Below, in pieces: positions 8,852-20,800 of a stretch of DNA of 64,000 nucleotides. Position 1 is the stretch's first letter, and each line of letters starts with the position of its first letter. The translations under genes and the position numbers were made by a program. The notes below the pieces were generated by a model. It saw only the letters and a list, made by a program, of their open reading frames with translations, ran no database searches and was not told the origin of the DNA. Origin of the DNA: Alisma plantago-aquatica (lineage: Eukaryota; Streptophyta; Magnoliopsida; Alismatales; Alismataceae); the NCBI GenBank assembly GCA_963693085.1, contig OY856413.1, positions 743,128,556 to 743,192,555 on the forward strand. Direction: 5' to 3'.

Positions 8852-11800
8852 GTAAGCGAAATCGGCTAATTTTCTTGTATTTTGTCTGCAAACTAAATTT
8901 TGCTTTGTTTTGTTCTATTCCTTTTGTTTAGAAAATTCGTACAGTAGAGCAGGATGGGAAGACCATTAAACTTCAAATTGTGAGTGGTGATTTGATTATA
9001 ATATCATGATTATGATAAAAATGCATCCTTTTTTAGATTACTAACATTCTGTTCGGGAAAACTTTTAGTGGGATACAGCAGGACAGGAACGTTTCAGAAC
9101 TATAACAAGCAGTTACTACCGTGGAGCTCATGGAATTATAGTAAGAGCTCTATTTTATATGTACCTTTTAGCCTCATTATTGAACATCCATGTAATTCCT
9201 TGCATCATTCCAAGTAAAAGATGGAAATGTAAGACAATAGCTTTTATTCACCAGAAATGGAAGGGTATATCATATCTACGAAACTTCCTAATAGTCATTT
9301 ACCCAAAATAAATGTCTATGAAATCATAAATTTCAATGTATATGTGAGAAAGTCTTATTAGTTAGTTAATTAGTATTGAGTCTATTTGTATATTGGCCCA
9401 AGTGTGTCTTGGCCCATTAAGGTTCTATCTAAAGTCTGTACATTCCCCCCTTCTCCTGTATATAGGAGAGGGGCGTGTCTTATCAAATATATCGATTAGC
9501 CTCTTAATCGCTTCTTAATTGGTGTCAAAGCGGACGGTCCTGCGCCGCCCTACGTGAGAGAGAAAGCAAAAGAAGAGCGTCTTCTTGCGGGAGGCTGCTG
9601 CTGGCATTGCTTGGCTGCCCATAGGGATATCTTGTGATTATTCCTTGCCTATCTGCCTTCGTCCGTTGCACCTACTTTTCCCGTTGACCGCCCGTTTGCA
9701 ACATCTCCGCCTTCATTTGTAGCCGCCAACCTCCCCTTCATTCTAGCCGACGTCTTCTCATGCCACCACATATGTGTTGACTCAAGGTCAATTAGGTCAA
9801 TGTTGACTCGTCTAAATTGACTAAACCCGTGTTTTGATGATGACTAACCATTCCACATATTGGTGTCTAATGTCTCTACTTGAGTGATTTCAGATTAGGT
9901 ATAAACACCCTCCAAATGCCCTATCTTGCGCATCTCAAATTGGAGAAAAGACAAGTCAAAGTCATACAAGTGCACGTTTTTGTAATATGATGTATATCCA
10001 TTAGAATCGTGTTGTAAATCACTTGTAATGATTGTATGACTAGTAATTAAGCTTAGAAAAATATCAGGAGCACTTAGATCGAATGTTAGATCACTTTAGA
10101 TGTAACTTTGAAAATTGATTACAGACACTTTGTCGGTCGAGTTTCCCAGCCTGAAAACTCGACCCATCATCCTTGATCAATTTTCTGCAGAGTGCATCGG
10201 TCGAGTTGTGTTTACACAGAACTCGACCGATCAAGTAACTGACTATTTCGATTCCTAATGGTCGGTCGAGTTTTGTCAGGACAAACTCGACCGATCATTT
10301 GAGTATCGGCCTTGTCGTTTACTTGATCGGTCGAGTTACTCTTATAGAAACTCGACCGATTGCACTGTACGGAAAAGTGCAGAAAAGTGCTTCTAGCCGT
10401 TGTGGAGTTGCAACAAGTGAAAATATATCCGTTGCAAGCCACAAAACGGCTAGTTTTCGTTCTCAAGTGTTCCCAAAGGCTAAGAGGCATCCTCAGCTAT
10501 AAATAAGACCCCTTGGGCTTCATTCCAAGGTTGAGCATTCATTGCAAAACTCTATGTGAGGTTCCTATACTATAATTGAGTGATTCCTACAACCTCCTCT
10601 CTCTCTCTAAGCTTAATCACTTGCTACATCCATTAGAGTGAGTAGGAAATCTGTAAGAGAGCTAGTCCTACATGTATATCTTGTGAGGCTCTCACTTCCA
10701 CCACCTCCCCATCTCTCATTTCAATCATGAAGATGAAGGTTCTCTCTCTTGTCCAAGAGAGGTGAAGAAGAACAAGGGAAGGCGTCCCTTGGTGAAGATC
10801 AAGGTTGAAGACTTGGAGCTAGAGTGGGTAAGCCCTTGGTGAAGGCAGAAGACTCCTTGCTCAAGTGGGCAAGCCTTTGGTGGAAGCTTCTCCGAGTGAA
10901 GGTGAAGTCAAAGACGGAAGATCCAAGAAGAGTGGGTAATCCCTGCAAGGCTGAAGATTTGTGTAAGAGTAGGTAAGTCCTTGGAAGAAGGCGGAAGACT
11001 CCTTGCAAAGTGGGTAAGTCTTTGGTAAGGTTGAAGACTCTTTGTATTGGATAGGTAAGTTCTTTGTTTGGTCATGTATTGTAAGTCTTATGAATGAATA
11101 TAAGAATGCAATGGTTAGGAAATCCTAGAGGTTGACCTCTCTAGGTAAGTGGACTGACATACTTCTAGTTTGAAGTGTGGAACCACTCTAAATAGATTGT
11201 CTACTTGTGTATGTTCAATCTCTCTCTCCCTTGCTATGTCTGTTATAGTTGCACACAAATTTCCTATTTAGCAACCTTATCTTGTGATATATCTTGAAGG
11301 TCTAATGAATTTTTTTTAAGTGCATTCAGCTCTATTCACCCCCCTCTAGAGCATCTAATCACCAATCTAGGATCCAACAATATGTTGCTGCCATCCTCTT
11401 AGTGTTGACCCCTCGGCCCACTTCTGCCACCGCCGACCTAACACCCTCCCGCCCCATCCACCCGCCTGTCGGCCACCTCTCAACCCGTCGCTGCCTCCAC
11501 TTGCCTCTCCACTTCTCTACCCACTCCTACTGCCATTGCTACTCCTCCACCCTCACCCGTAGCCCCTTTCCACCCATCGCTTACCCCTCCCTGAAACTCC
11601 TGCCTACTACTAGCCGCCCTTTCCCCTCTTGACCTTGCTGCCGCTACTGTCTCTCCCACTTCTACTCCGCCATTCTTCTTCCACCACTTTCCACTACTCC
11701 CTACTGCAAACTTAGTTTTCCACCGACGGACAACCTACATACATATACCCTTCTCTCCCTCAATGCTTTGTTGCCCCCACCCCATATACAAATTATGCTT

Positions 11801-14800
11801 TTTGCTAATTGGATCCTTGATGAGATTTGGATTTTTTTTCTAATCCGTACTGCAGGGACTTCGCCCCCCCCCCCCCAAAAAAAAAAAAAAAAAAAGAAGA
11901 GAAAAGAATCCCCTATATTTTCGGATCGCATTAAGCTCCATTTGTTTTTCAACCGACATCTGTCTAGTATGGTCATAATGTACATCGACTCACGTTATCG
12001 ATTACTGTCCTCCGCTTTGCCTATGTATCTATTACCTATGCCATGTTTATGACTTTCCACCCCAACCACTCACTTTGATTCCTTTCATGGTTGGCATCAA
12101 GGAATGAAGTTTCGCCGGTACCGCGGCGGTATTTTGATCGAAATACCGATACCGAAGCATACCGATATCAAAACATGCGTGCGTACCGATAGGATCGCAA
12201 ATACCGATAATACCGACATGTATACCGCCATGTTTCGATGATTTCAGTGCAAAATGCACTACTAACTTCACTTTACCGACCGAAACCGGCGGTATACCGA
12301 CGGGTATACCGTTTTTTGCGAGAATGACTGTAGTTACTTATTGGGAGGAGAAAAGAAGGTGCATTTGGATGATTTTTGGCGATTGGAGCTAATACCAACC
12401 CAAATCAAGGTAATTATAACTAATCTCTTTCATTTCTACCATTAGCAACCTCTCCATCTCTTTTTCCTACTTTTTTCTTCCACTTTCACCTAAAAAAAGT
12501 GTTTTTTACCGCCAAAGCCTAGTATTACTCCAATTTTTATATGTTTACACGAATTATACATACATCTATAAGTATATTATATAGATCTACAATATTATCA
12601 CTAGATCTACCTACTTATAACACTATTAATTACTATTATCATACAATCTATCTAAGCATATTTCAATTAGTATTGATATAATTAGATACTTTTTTATGTT
12701 TAGTGGAAGATGTTTTACTAAAGAGTAATTTGAATATAATACAAAGGAGTATTATACACTTATACAGTATCACATATGAATGAGCAACATGGAACTTCAT
12801 ACAATTTGCCAATAATGATGTGTATGAGGAGCATGTGACTACATACAACCACCTTTATAGGATGTGCATGTCATGGCCGCAATATCTCAGTAATATCAAC
12901 TCATTACTGTGTGGAGAACCAGCACACCACTCAACATACAGCTGATGTGAGTTGTAAGTAGATATGTTATTCATGTGTGTAAATTGTATATTATTGCATA
13001 ATTGTGTGTATTTAAGTGTGTGGTTTGTGCTAGTAAAATTTCATATCTTAATTCCTACATTTTGTCATCGAAATCCCAATAAAACATGACAGATTCCTTA
13101 CCTTCCCCATGATGGACCCCCCCACACCCAGTATAGAATTTTATTGCATAAAATGATGCATTTAGGTGTAGAGATTACACCTGTAAAATTTCATAAATTA
13201 ATTCGTTCATTTTGGCGTCGAAACGGTCAGGATTGCATCTGTCGGTATTTTCGTCGGTATACCGGTAAATACCTATTTCCAAGCTGTCGAAACGACATCG
13301 GTATCGATCACCTTGTTCCTTGGTTGGCATGAGGGGGAGAAAAGTGGAATATGAAATGGAGAACATGAAGTTTTTATTTATGCTACAATGAATCATTCTT
13401 CAGCTGCTATGGATCATTCTTTTGCTGCTATACACTACTTGGTATCTGAAGCTTCATGTGGGCTACCCACTGTTTGTGCTGATGTCTTTTATCCGACTAC
13501 GTCATCTCTACTTTTTGTCTTTGTCCCCGTCTTTCACACATCAACTTTCTGCTGTGTGCCACATTGACTTTCCGCTGTTGTGTGCCACATTGACTTTCCG
13601 CTGTTGTGTGCCAACACTCTCTAGTATATGCATGCTTTGTTTGCACGTTGACATGTCCATGCTTTGTAAGCGTGTTGGTTATTGCTGCTGTGAGTCTGTG
13701 ACACATCACTCTTTTGGGATTGTGATCTAGCACTCTCTGGACTACGACGCTAGCGACTGTGATGAAGACCCTGACACATACCTGCTGCTATTTACTACTT
13801 CAGATGCCACATCCTTCTGATTGAGAAGTTTTGGTTACCTGCCTGCAACCTACAACCTGTTTCAAATTATTTATTGGAGGGGGTGTTTTTGAGTGTTGAC
13901 TGCTATATTGTAGTATTGTGGGGGAGAATTATTCTTGTATGGGCTTGGTTATCTTTATCTGCTTCTTTTCTTATTAGTTTGTCTTTCTGTTTGCAAGCTG
14001 ACTTGGGATTCTCCCAAGCTCCATCTTAAGGGGGAGTGTTAGAGAGTCTTATTATCTAGTTAATTAGTATTATGTCTTTCTATCTTGGCCAAAGTGTGTC
14101 TTATCCCATTAAGGTTTTGTCTAAAGTCTGTACGCTTCCCCCCTTCTCCTATATATAGATGTTAGAATAATAAGTATTTATATCCTTTATTCATTATTCT
14201 TTATTTCCATGTATATTCTCTGTGTATATGGGATTAGTCCCACACTGTGTAAACGGGTATTGGCCACCACCCATGTCCATATATATAGGTGTGCCCTGTT
14301 AATACAAAGGTATCTCAGTCTGCACATTCCTTTTTCTGTCTACATGGTATCAGAGCCAACGATACCCTAATTCCCTAGAGAGAGCGTCTCGCATAAGCTG
14401 TAGCCTTCATCTCTATCGATGTTGACGTCATCCTCACTAGACTCCTTCGTTGCGTCCGTCCCTCCTCCGCCGTGGAAATCATCTCCACCGTGGAAGTCTT
14501 TCTCCTTCCCCATAGTAGAAATCATCTCGAAGTCTTTCTCCTTCTCCATCATGGAAATAATCTCCACCGTGGGAACCATCTCCATAGTGGTTGAAGTTAT
14601 CTCCATCACTTTTCGAAATATCGTTCTCGGAGATCACCATCCTCTCCTATCAAAGGGTCTCATCTCCTTCCCCAAATCTTTCCATTGTCATAGTGGTAGA
14701 TAGATCTACGCGTAGGAGGTTCTCTCACCAAGGAGATCCATCCAAGGTGTGATTTGTGGGGTAGAAGACCTAAAATTTCCAAGCCGGTCCGTGTCCATCA

Positions 14801-17800
14801 TCAACACGATGTGTTGATTGAAGACGAGGTTACACCCCAACAGGGAACACATCGTGTCCATCCCTGACATGTTGAGTTGACGGGAGACAGAGCTACACCT
14901 CCGACAATGCACACGTCGTGTCCATTACCGACACACCGTGTTGTCAGCAGTCAGAGACCTATCCAGTTCTTTGTGCTCGTTGTGTACCTCTATGTAAACG
15001 CCGTGTAAGGCACCTACTCCCCAGTTTCATTCCCTTCATCATGTTAGAAAAGAAGGAAGTGCCCCTCCTTTTATGTGATCAGGTTATCTCCACTCGGAAG
15101 CTCAATGAGAAAAACTTCACTCAATAGAGCCAAATAGTTAAGATCTGGTTCAAGGGACAAGGAAAGTACAAGCATCTCACAGAGGGTCCTCCAACCGGTG
15201 CCACTCTAGAATGCCAATCTTCTCTCCATCCTATGGAATTCCATGGAACAACAAGTTGCTCATCTCACCAGTTACTTTGAGAAATGTAAAAATGTTTGGG
15301 ATCATCTTAATCTCATGTACGAGTCAAACATCTCCGACACGTATGAGATGACTGTGGAGATGTACAATCTTCAACAAGATGACAAATCTCTGACTCAATA
15401 CTTCGAGGAGGTAACTCACAAGACTAATGATTTCCATTCTCTTCTTTCGCTAACAACAAACCTCAAAGAACTCCAGAAGTAGAGAGATCAAATGGCTGTC
15501 ATCAAATTCTTAGCTTATCGTCGACGTGAATACAAAGGAGTACACAACTAAATCCTCACTGAGTCTGAGCTTTCCAAATTGGAGGAAGCATATCAGCGTG
15601 TCTCCCGTGCTTTCTTTGAACATGCTCCACATTCTTCCTCGGATAAATTTACCATCGTCTCTACCATGAATGGTCACATCAACACTGGCCCTGCTATTCG
15701 CAGACGAGGACAAGGAGGTTATGGAGGCAGGTCTGCTATTGGAGGACGCGGACGACCAAAATGTTCTCATTGTGGCAAGATGAGGCATTACAAGGAAACC
15801 TACTATGAACTTCATGGGTATCCTCCCAAAACCACATCGGCAAATGTGGCATCAACTGACGACGCTTCAGGGGACACCAACCGTTAGATCCAGTGACAGA
15901 TGAGTACAATTATTTCTGTTAGTACAAAGCTTCTTAACAAGCCTCGTCTTTAGTTTCTTCAATGACTTCCTTTGCACAACATCCTGGTGAACCTACTGCA
16001 TGCATATCTCAATCTTCTAACAAAGGTTTGTCTTCTTGGGTACTAGATTTAGGTGCAATAGATCACATTACAAGTACAAACCATCTTATATCCAATCTAT
16101 CCACCAACAAACACCTTTGCCACCTATCACCATTGCCAATGGATCCAAAGTTCCAGTACATGGTATTGGGATTATCAAACCTCTACCTACAATCACCTTG
16201 CTTCTGAGTTTCCGTTCTCTTCAAGCCTCAGTTATATTTAACCTTGATGATTGTGTGATACAGTTACTCCGCACACAGAAGGTGATTGGTGGCGGGTATG
16301 AACTTGCATGTCTCTACTATCTTAGCTTAGCGTTTAAGGCGTGTGTGGCAGCTATCCCTCTTCATATCCACAGTCGGCTTGGACACATGTCCCTAGACAA
16401 ACTTCGGGTTCTCCACCCTCAACTATCTAGACTTAGTACACTGTAATGTGAGTCATATCAGTTAGGAAAGCATCATCGATCCACCTTCAAGTCTAGGGAT
16501 CATATGAATGCTAAGTCAAGTTTTGAAATTATTCATTTTGATGATTGGGGTCCATGTCGAGTTCCGTCAAAACTTGGTCAAAAATATTTTCTCACTTTCA
16601 TCGATGATTTCTCTAGTCACTTGGCTGTATTTAATGAAAGATTGTTTTGAAATTTTATCAGTAATAAAGAACTTTTATAATGAGATTGAAACCCAATTCT
16701 CTCGGCCTATTCATAATTTTCAAACGGATAATGCCAAAGAATATTTTGGTAATGCTTGGCTCAATTCTTCTCTTCCAAAGGGGTTATACACCAATCATCT
16801 TGTCCCCATACACCTCAACAAAATGGGGTAGCCGTGCGTAAAAACCGTCATATAGTCGAAACCACCCACACTCTTCTTTTGCATACGAGCATTCCGAAGG
16901 TATTCTAGGGTGATGCTGTCCTCACTACCACATATCTCATCAATTGCATGCCATCGTCCACCTTAAACAAATGTATCCCCTTTCAACTTTTACGTCATGG
17001 CCAACCCATTTATATTGTTCCTCCTAAAGTTTTTGGATGTGTCTGTTTTGTTCATAATGTTGGGATAGGTAATGACAAACTTAGTCCAAAGGCTTCCATG
17101 TGTGTCTTCCTTGGTTACTCCATGACTCAGAAGGGATATCTATGTTATGATCCTGTTGATCACCGCACAACTGATATCACCTTCTTTGAACACACTCCAT
17201 ACTTTGGAGATCTCCAGTCAGTGAGGGATCTTGAAGAAGCTCTCCCAAGTCCGGTTGTCTTTGAAATCTTATCACTTGAAACCCCTGTCCAGGGAGAGTG
17301 AGACTCCACCCGTGTCCCAAGGAGAGAAGCCCCCCATCACTCATGTGTACACACGTTGTGTGAAGGACAACAATCAAGATCAAGGATCAGACAACGCAAG
17401 TGTTAACCCTCCTTCAATCACCACTCAGTTTGGAGCTCCATGTAAAATCGATAGTTCCCTTGATCTACCAATTGCTATTCGGAAAGGAAAACGGTCATGC
17501 ACTCTTCATCCCATTTCTAATTTGGTTTCATATGACTATTTATCTCCCTCATAGAAAGCCTTCTTATCATCTATAATCAATATTTCCATCCCTAGTTCTG
17601 TATCTGTTGCCATGAATCACCTAGGATGGCGCCGTGCTACGGAAGATGAGATGAACTCCAACAGACAAGGCTTTTGTTGGGTGCTGATGTGTTTACTCAG
17701 TCAAGTCGGACCTACTCCTGTTGTTGATCGTCTGAAGGCTTGTTTGGTAGCCAAGGGATACACTCAAGTATATGACGAGGACTATCTTGAGATCTTTTCT

Positions 17801-20800
17801 CCTGCTGCTAAAATGTCCTCTGTTCATTCTTTTATTTCTCTGGCGGCTCATTTTTCTTGATCCTTGCACCAACTTGATATCAAAAATGCTTTTCTCCATG
17901 GTAACATGTCTGAAGAAATCTATATGGAGCAACCTCCTGGGTTTGTTGCTTAGGGAGAGTCACACCTAGCTTGTCGTCTTCATAAATCTCTCTATGGTCT
18001 CAAGCAGTCCCCGGGGCTTGGTTCGGGAAATTTAGTCAAGCTCTACTTGAATTTGCTCTTCTACAGTCAGGTCTAGATTATTCAATCTCCCGTCAACGAG
18101 GATCTTCAGGCTGTGTTCTCCTTATTGTTTATGTTGATGATATTGCCAATACTGGAAATGATCAACATGGTATTATGCAGCTCAAACAGTTTCTTCAAAG
18201 TAATTTTCAAAGTAAAGATTTAGGCCTCCTAAAATATTTTCTGGATATTGAGGTTGCTAGATCTAATGATGGTATAGTCATCTCACAAAGAAAATACACT
18301 CTTGATCTACTTGAAGAGACTGATATGCTTGGAGCAAAGCCTGCAAATACTCCAATGGATCCCAAAGTCAAGCTGTACAAGGAGGGGGAGCCACTTGAAG
18401 AACAATGGAGATATAGAAGATTGGTTGGAAAATCAGATTATCTCACAATCACTCGTCTAGATATATCCTTTGCCAATAGTGAGTTTGTCAATTCATGGAT
18501 AAACCTTGCAGTAGTCATATGGAGGCTGTTTATGGGATTCTTCGCTATCTCATGAAGAGTCCAGGCAAAGGTATATGGTACACAAATCATGGACATCTCA
18601 AACTGTAGGGCTTCTCAAATGCTGATTGGGCAGGATGTGTCATAGACTGCACATCAATTTCTGGATATTGTGTCTTTGTGGGGGTAATCTCGTGTCTCGG
18701 AAAAGCAAAAAGCAAACAATAGTAGCCCGATCTAGCGCTGAATCGGAACATAGAGCAATGGCTTATGCAACCAGTGATCTCCTATCACATGCTGATTGGG
18801 CAGGATGTGTCATTGATCGCATGTCAATTTTTGGATATTGTGTCTTTGTGGGAGGGGGCAATCTTATGTCCTGGAAAAGCAAAAAGCAAACAGTAGTAGC
18901 CCGATCTAGTGCTGAATTGGAATACAAAGCAATGGCTCATGCAACGAGTGATCCTATGGACCAAGAATATTCTAGAAGAATCGGGAATCCATCAGTCTGA
19001 AGCAATGGAACTCATGTGTGATAATTAAGCCGCTGTTCACATTGTCTCCAACCCGGTTTTTCACGAATGGACCAAACATATTGAGGTTGATTGTCCTTTC
19101 ATCTTGGAAAAGGTACAAGATCACCAAATTGTACTAATTCCAGTCCGTTCAGAAGATCAAGTGGCTGATCTTTTCTCAAAATCCCTCAATGGATGCCGAG
19201 CAAAATTCCTATGTAACAAACTTGGTGCCTATGACATCTAAGCATCAGCTTGAGGGGGAGTGTTAGAATAATAAGTATTTATTTCCTTTGTTCATTATTC
19301 TTTATTTCCCTGTATATTTTGTGTATATGGGGCTAGGCCCACACTTTGTAAATGGGTATTGGCCAATGGCCACCACCCGTGTCCATATATATAGGTGTGC
19401 CTTGTCAATACAAAGGTATCCCAATCTGCACATTCCTTTTCCAGTCTACAATAGGATAGGGGGGGTCTCTTAGCCTCTTATTTACTCTTAATAGTATCTT
19501 AGTATTAAAATGGACGAAATCAGGTCACTTGCCCAAAATGACAGAGAGCAGTCACCATATGGAGTGGAGAGGCCGACTGATGTTTATTTAGTGGCAAGGA
19601 GTTAAGCTTTGACCAAACAACGAAATTGACGTGCCAAATTTTTGAAAATTTTGGATATGAAATTTCATTAGAAAATTTGAGAAAAAAACTCATAAAATCT
19701 GAAAAAATGTGGGAGACACCCCTTAGTTGATTGAATCCTAAATATAAGATATAACATGTTATTGCATAAGAATATGTGTACATTGCATGATCGAAATCTT
19801 GACCGAAACAATTTTGTATAATTTCACTCATACATGTAGGAACCCCACCCTATACTAACATATGATATGATTTCATAATTAGGAGTATTTATGCATATAG
19901 ATCATCATGGTGAAATTTCATGACTTAATTCCTTGATTTGGTTTATGAAATTGTTAAAATTTGCGTCGAAATCTTGTGTCGATAGGAGCGGAAATATCGA
20001 AATTTTGATCGAAGTTTCTGTAAGTTTTTGTTTCTAACCATCGAAGATGGCATGGACATTTTAAACTATATGCTCAGGAGCACTCAGTCTAACACGAGTT
20101 AGCCACATAAAATCCTGGTAAGACTGAAATAGGTCTAAGATCAACCAACAATGAATTAGATATAGGGTGCCATCAAATCCTATAGGGAAGTTTGGAGTAA
20201 AACATCCAATTCTTGTTTTCATAACGATCTCTGATGGTGGGATGGTTGATCCACAATGAGAAACAAGCTCAACTCTTTTTACATTATTTGTGTTGTGTGA
20301 GCTTTTGTACCCCGAGTGGGTATATGCAAAGATATTTTGAATTTTCAAAGATCTAGGTCTTCAATGTTTTAGTTTCATTCAAGAGTATGCGAACACATTT
20401 GGCTTCCATGCTAATTTAGATGTTGATTGTAATGGTGGTTCCTTAAAATGTCTTATCAAGCATATTGATAGGTAGATGATAACGTTCGTTGGGGAGGGAA
20501 GGGGTGCTAATAAAAGTAAGCACTAGATTAGCTTAGAGTGAATAGCACGTCCTAAAGAGGAAGAAGGGAGGAGCTTCTATGGATCAAGGGTCAGAAAAAT
20601 ATTTTTCTCTTTAAAGACTGCTTGAAAAATTTTGAGGTGGGATTTGATCTGGGTGAGTTTTTACAGTAGAAGTATAAGATGGGGAGGGCCTCAAGAGCTT
20701 GGAATCATCCAATCTTTAGGGGAGTTCTACCTCCCAATGTGTTTAGTTTGGGAGGCACGACCTAGAGCCATACACTTCTCAAGTTGAATGGTGGAGGGAA

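Larger units (their letters stand above)
9775..11379 (+). mobile_element. Solo LTR (1,605 bp), Copia/SIRE-like
   Basis: Begins TGTTGACTCAAGG and ends AGGATCCAACA. It is flanked by a perfect 5-bp duplication ATATG at 9770-9774 and 11380-11384. No PBS, PPT or coding sequence adjoins it, so a complete element was reduced to one LTR by recombination. The 3' end phrase TTCACCCCCCTCTAGAG followed by the GATCCAACA terminus resembles SIRE/Maximus LTRs, an inference from memory of the family. Orientation is taken from the TATA box at 10498. Confidence 0.9.
14160..19450 (+). mobile_element. Copia retrotransposon, old and decayed, 5.3 kb
   Basis: LTRs lie at 14160-14344 and 19261-19450 with TG...CA ends. 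The flanking duplication is ATAGA/ATAGG (14155-14159 and 19451-19455), one mismatch. PBS TGGTATCAGAGCC is at 14345 and the polypurine tract TGAGGGGGAG at 19251-19260. The domain order gag, protease, integrase, RT, RNase H is Copia. LTRs differ at roughly one base in ten by eye, and the polyprotein is broken by many stops and frameshifts. It sits inside the 3' LTR of the small LTR element, so it is the younger of the two. Confidence 0.92.
9343..19493 (+). mobile_element. Small non-coding LTR element split by three later insertions
   Basis: The 5' LTR is about 9343-9519. The 3' LTR is 14037-14159 plus 19451-19493, cut in two by a Copia element. Both LTRs start TGTKAGARAGTCTTATTA and share the 'CCCATTAAGGTTYTRTCTAAAGTCTGTAC' block (read in pieces). 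A PBS-like TGGTGTCAAAGC follows the 5' LTR and a purine tract (TTAAGGGGGAG) precedes the 3' LTR. Possible target duplication: GTATA at 9338-9342 against GTATC at 19494-19498. After removing the solo LTR, hAT-like element and Copia element, only about 1.7 kb of interior remains. That interior has no gag or pol, so the element is probably non-autonomous. Confidence 0.7.

Noticed and set aside
10132..10360. Regularly spaced repeats resembling a CRISPR array
   Set aside because: The units are inverted repeats within an LTR U3 of a plant retrotransposon, with short variable loops and no spacers or cas genes.
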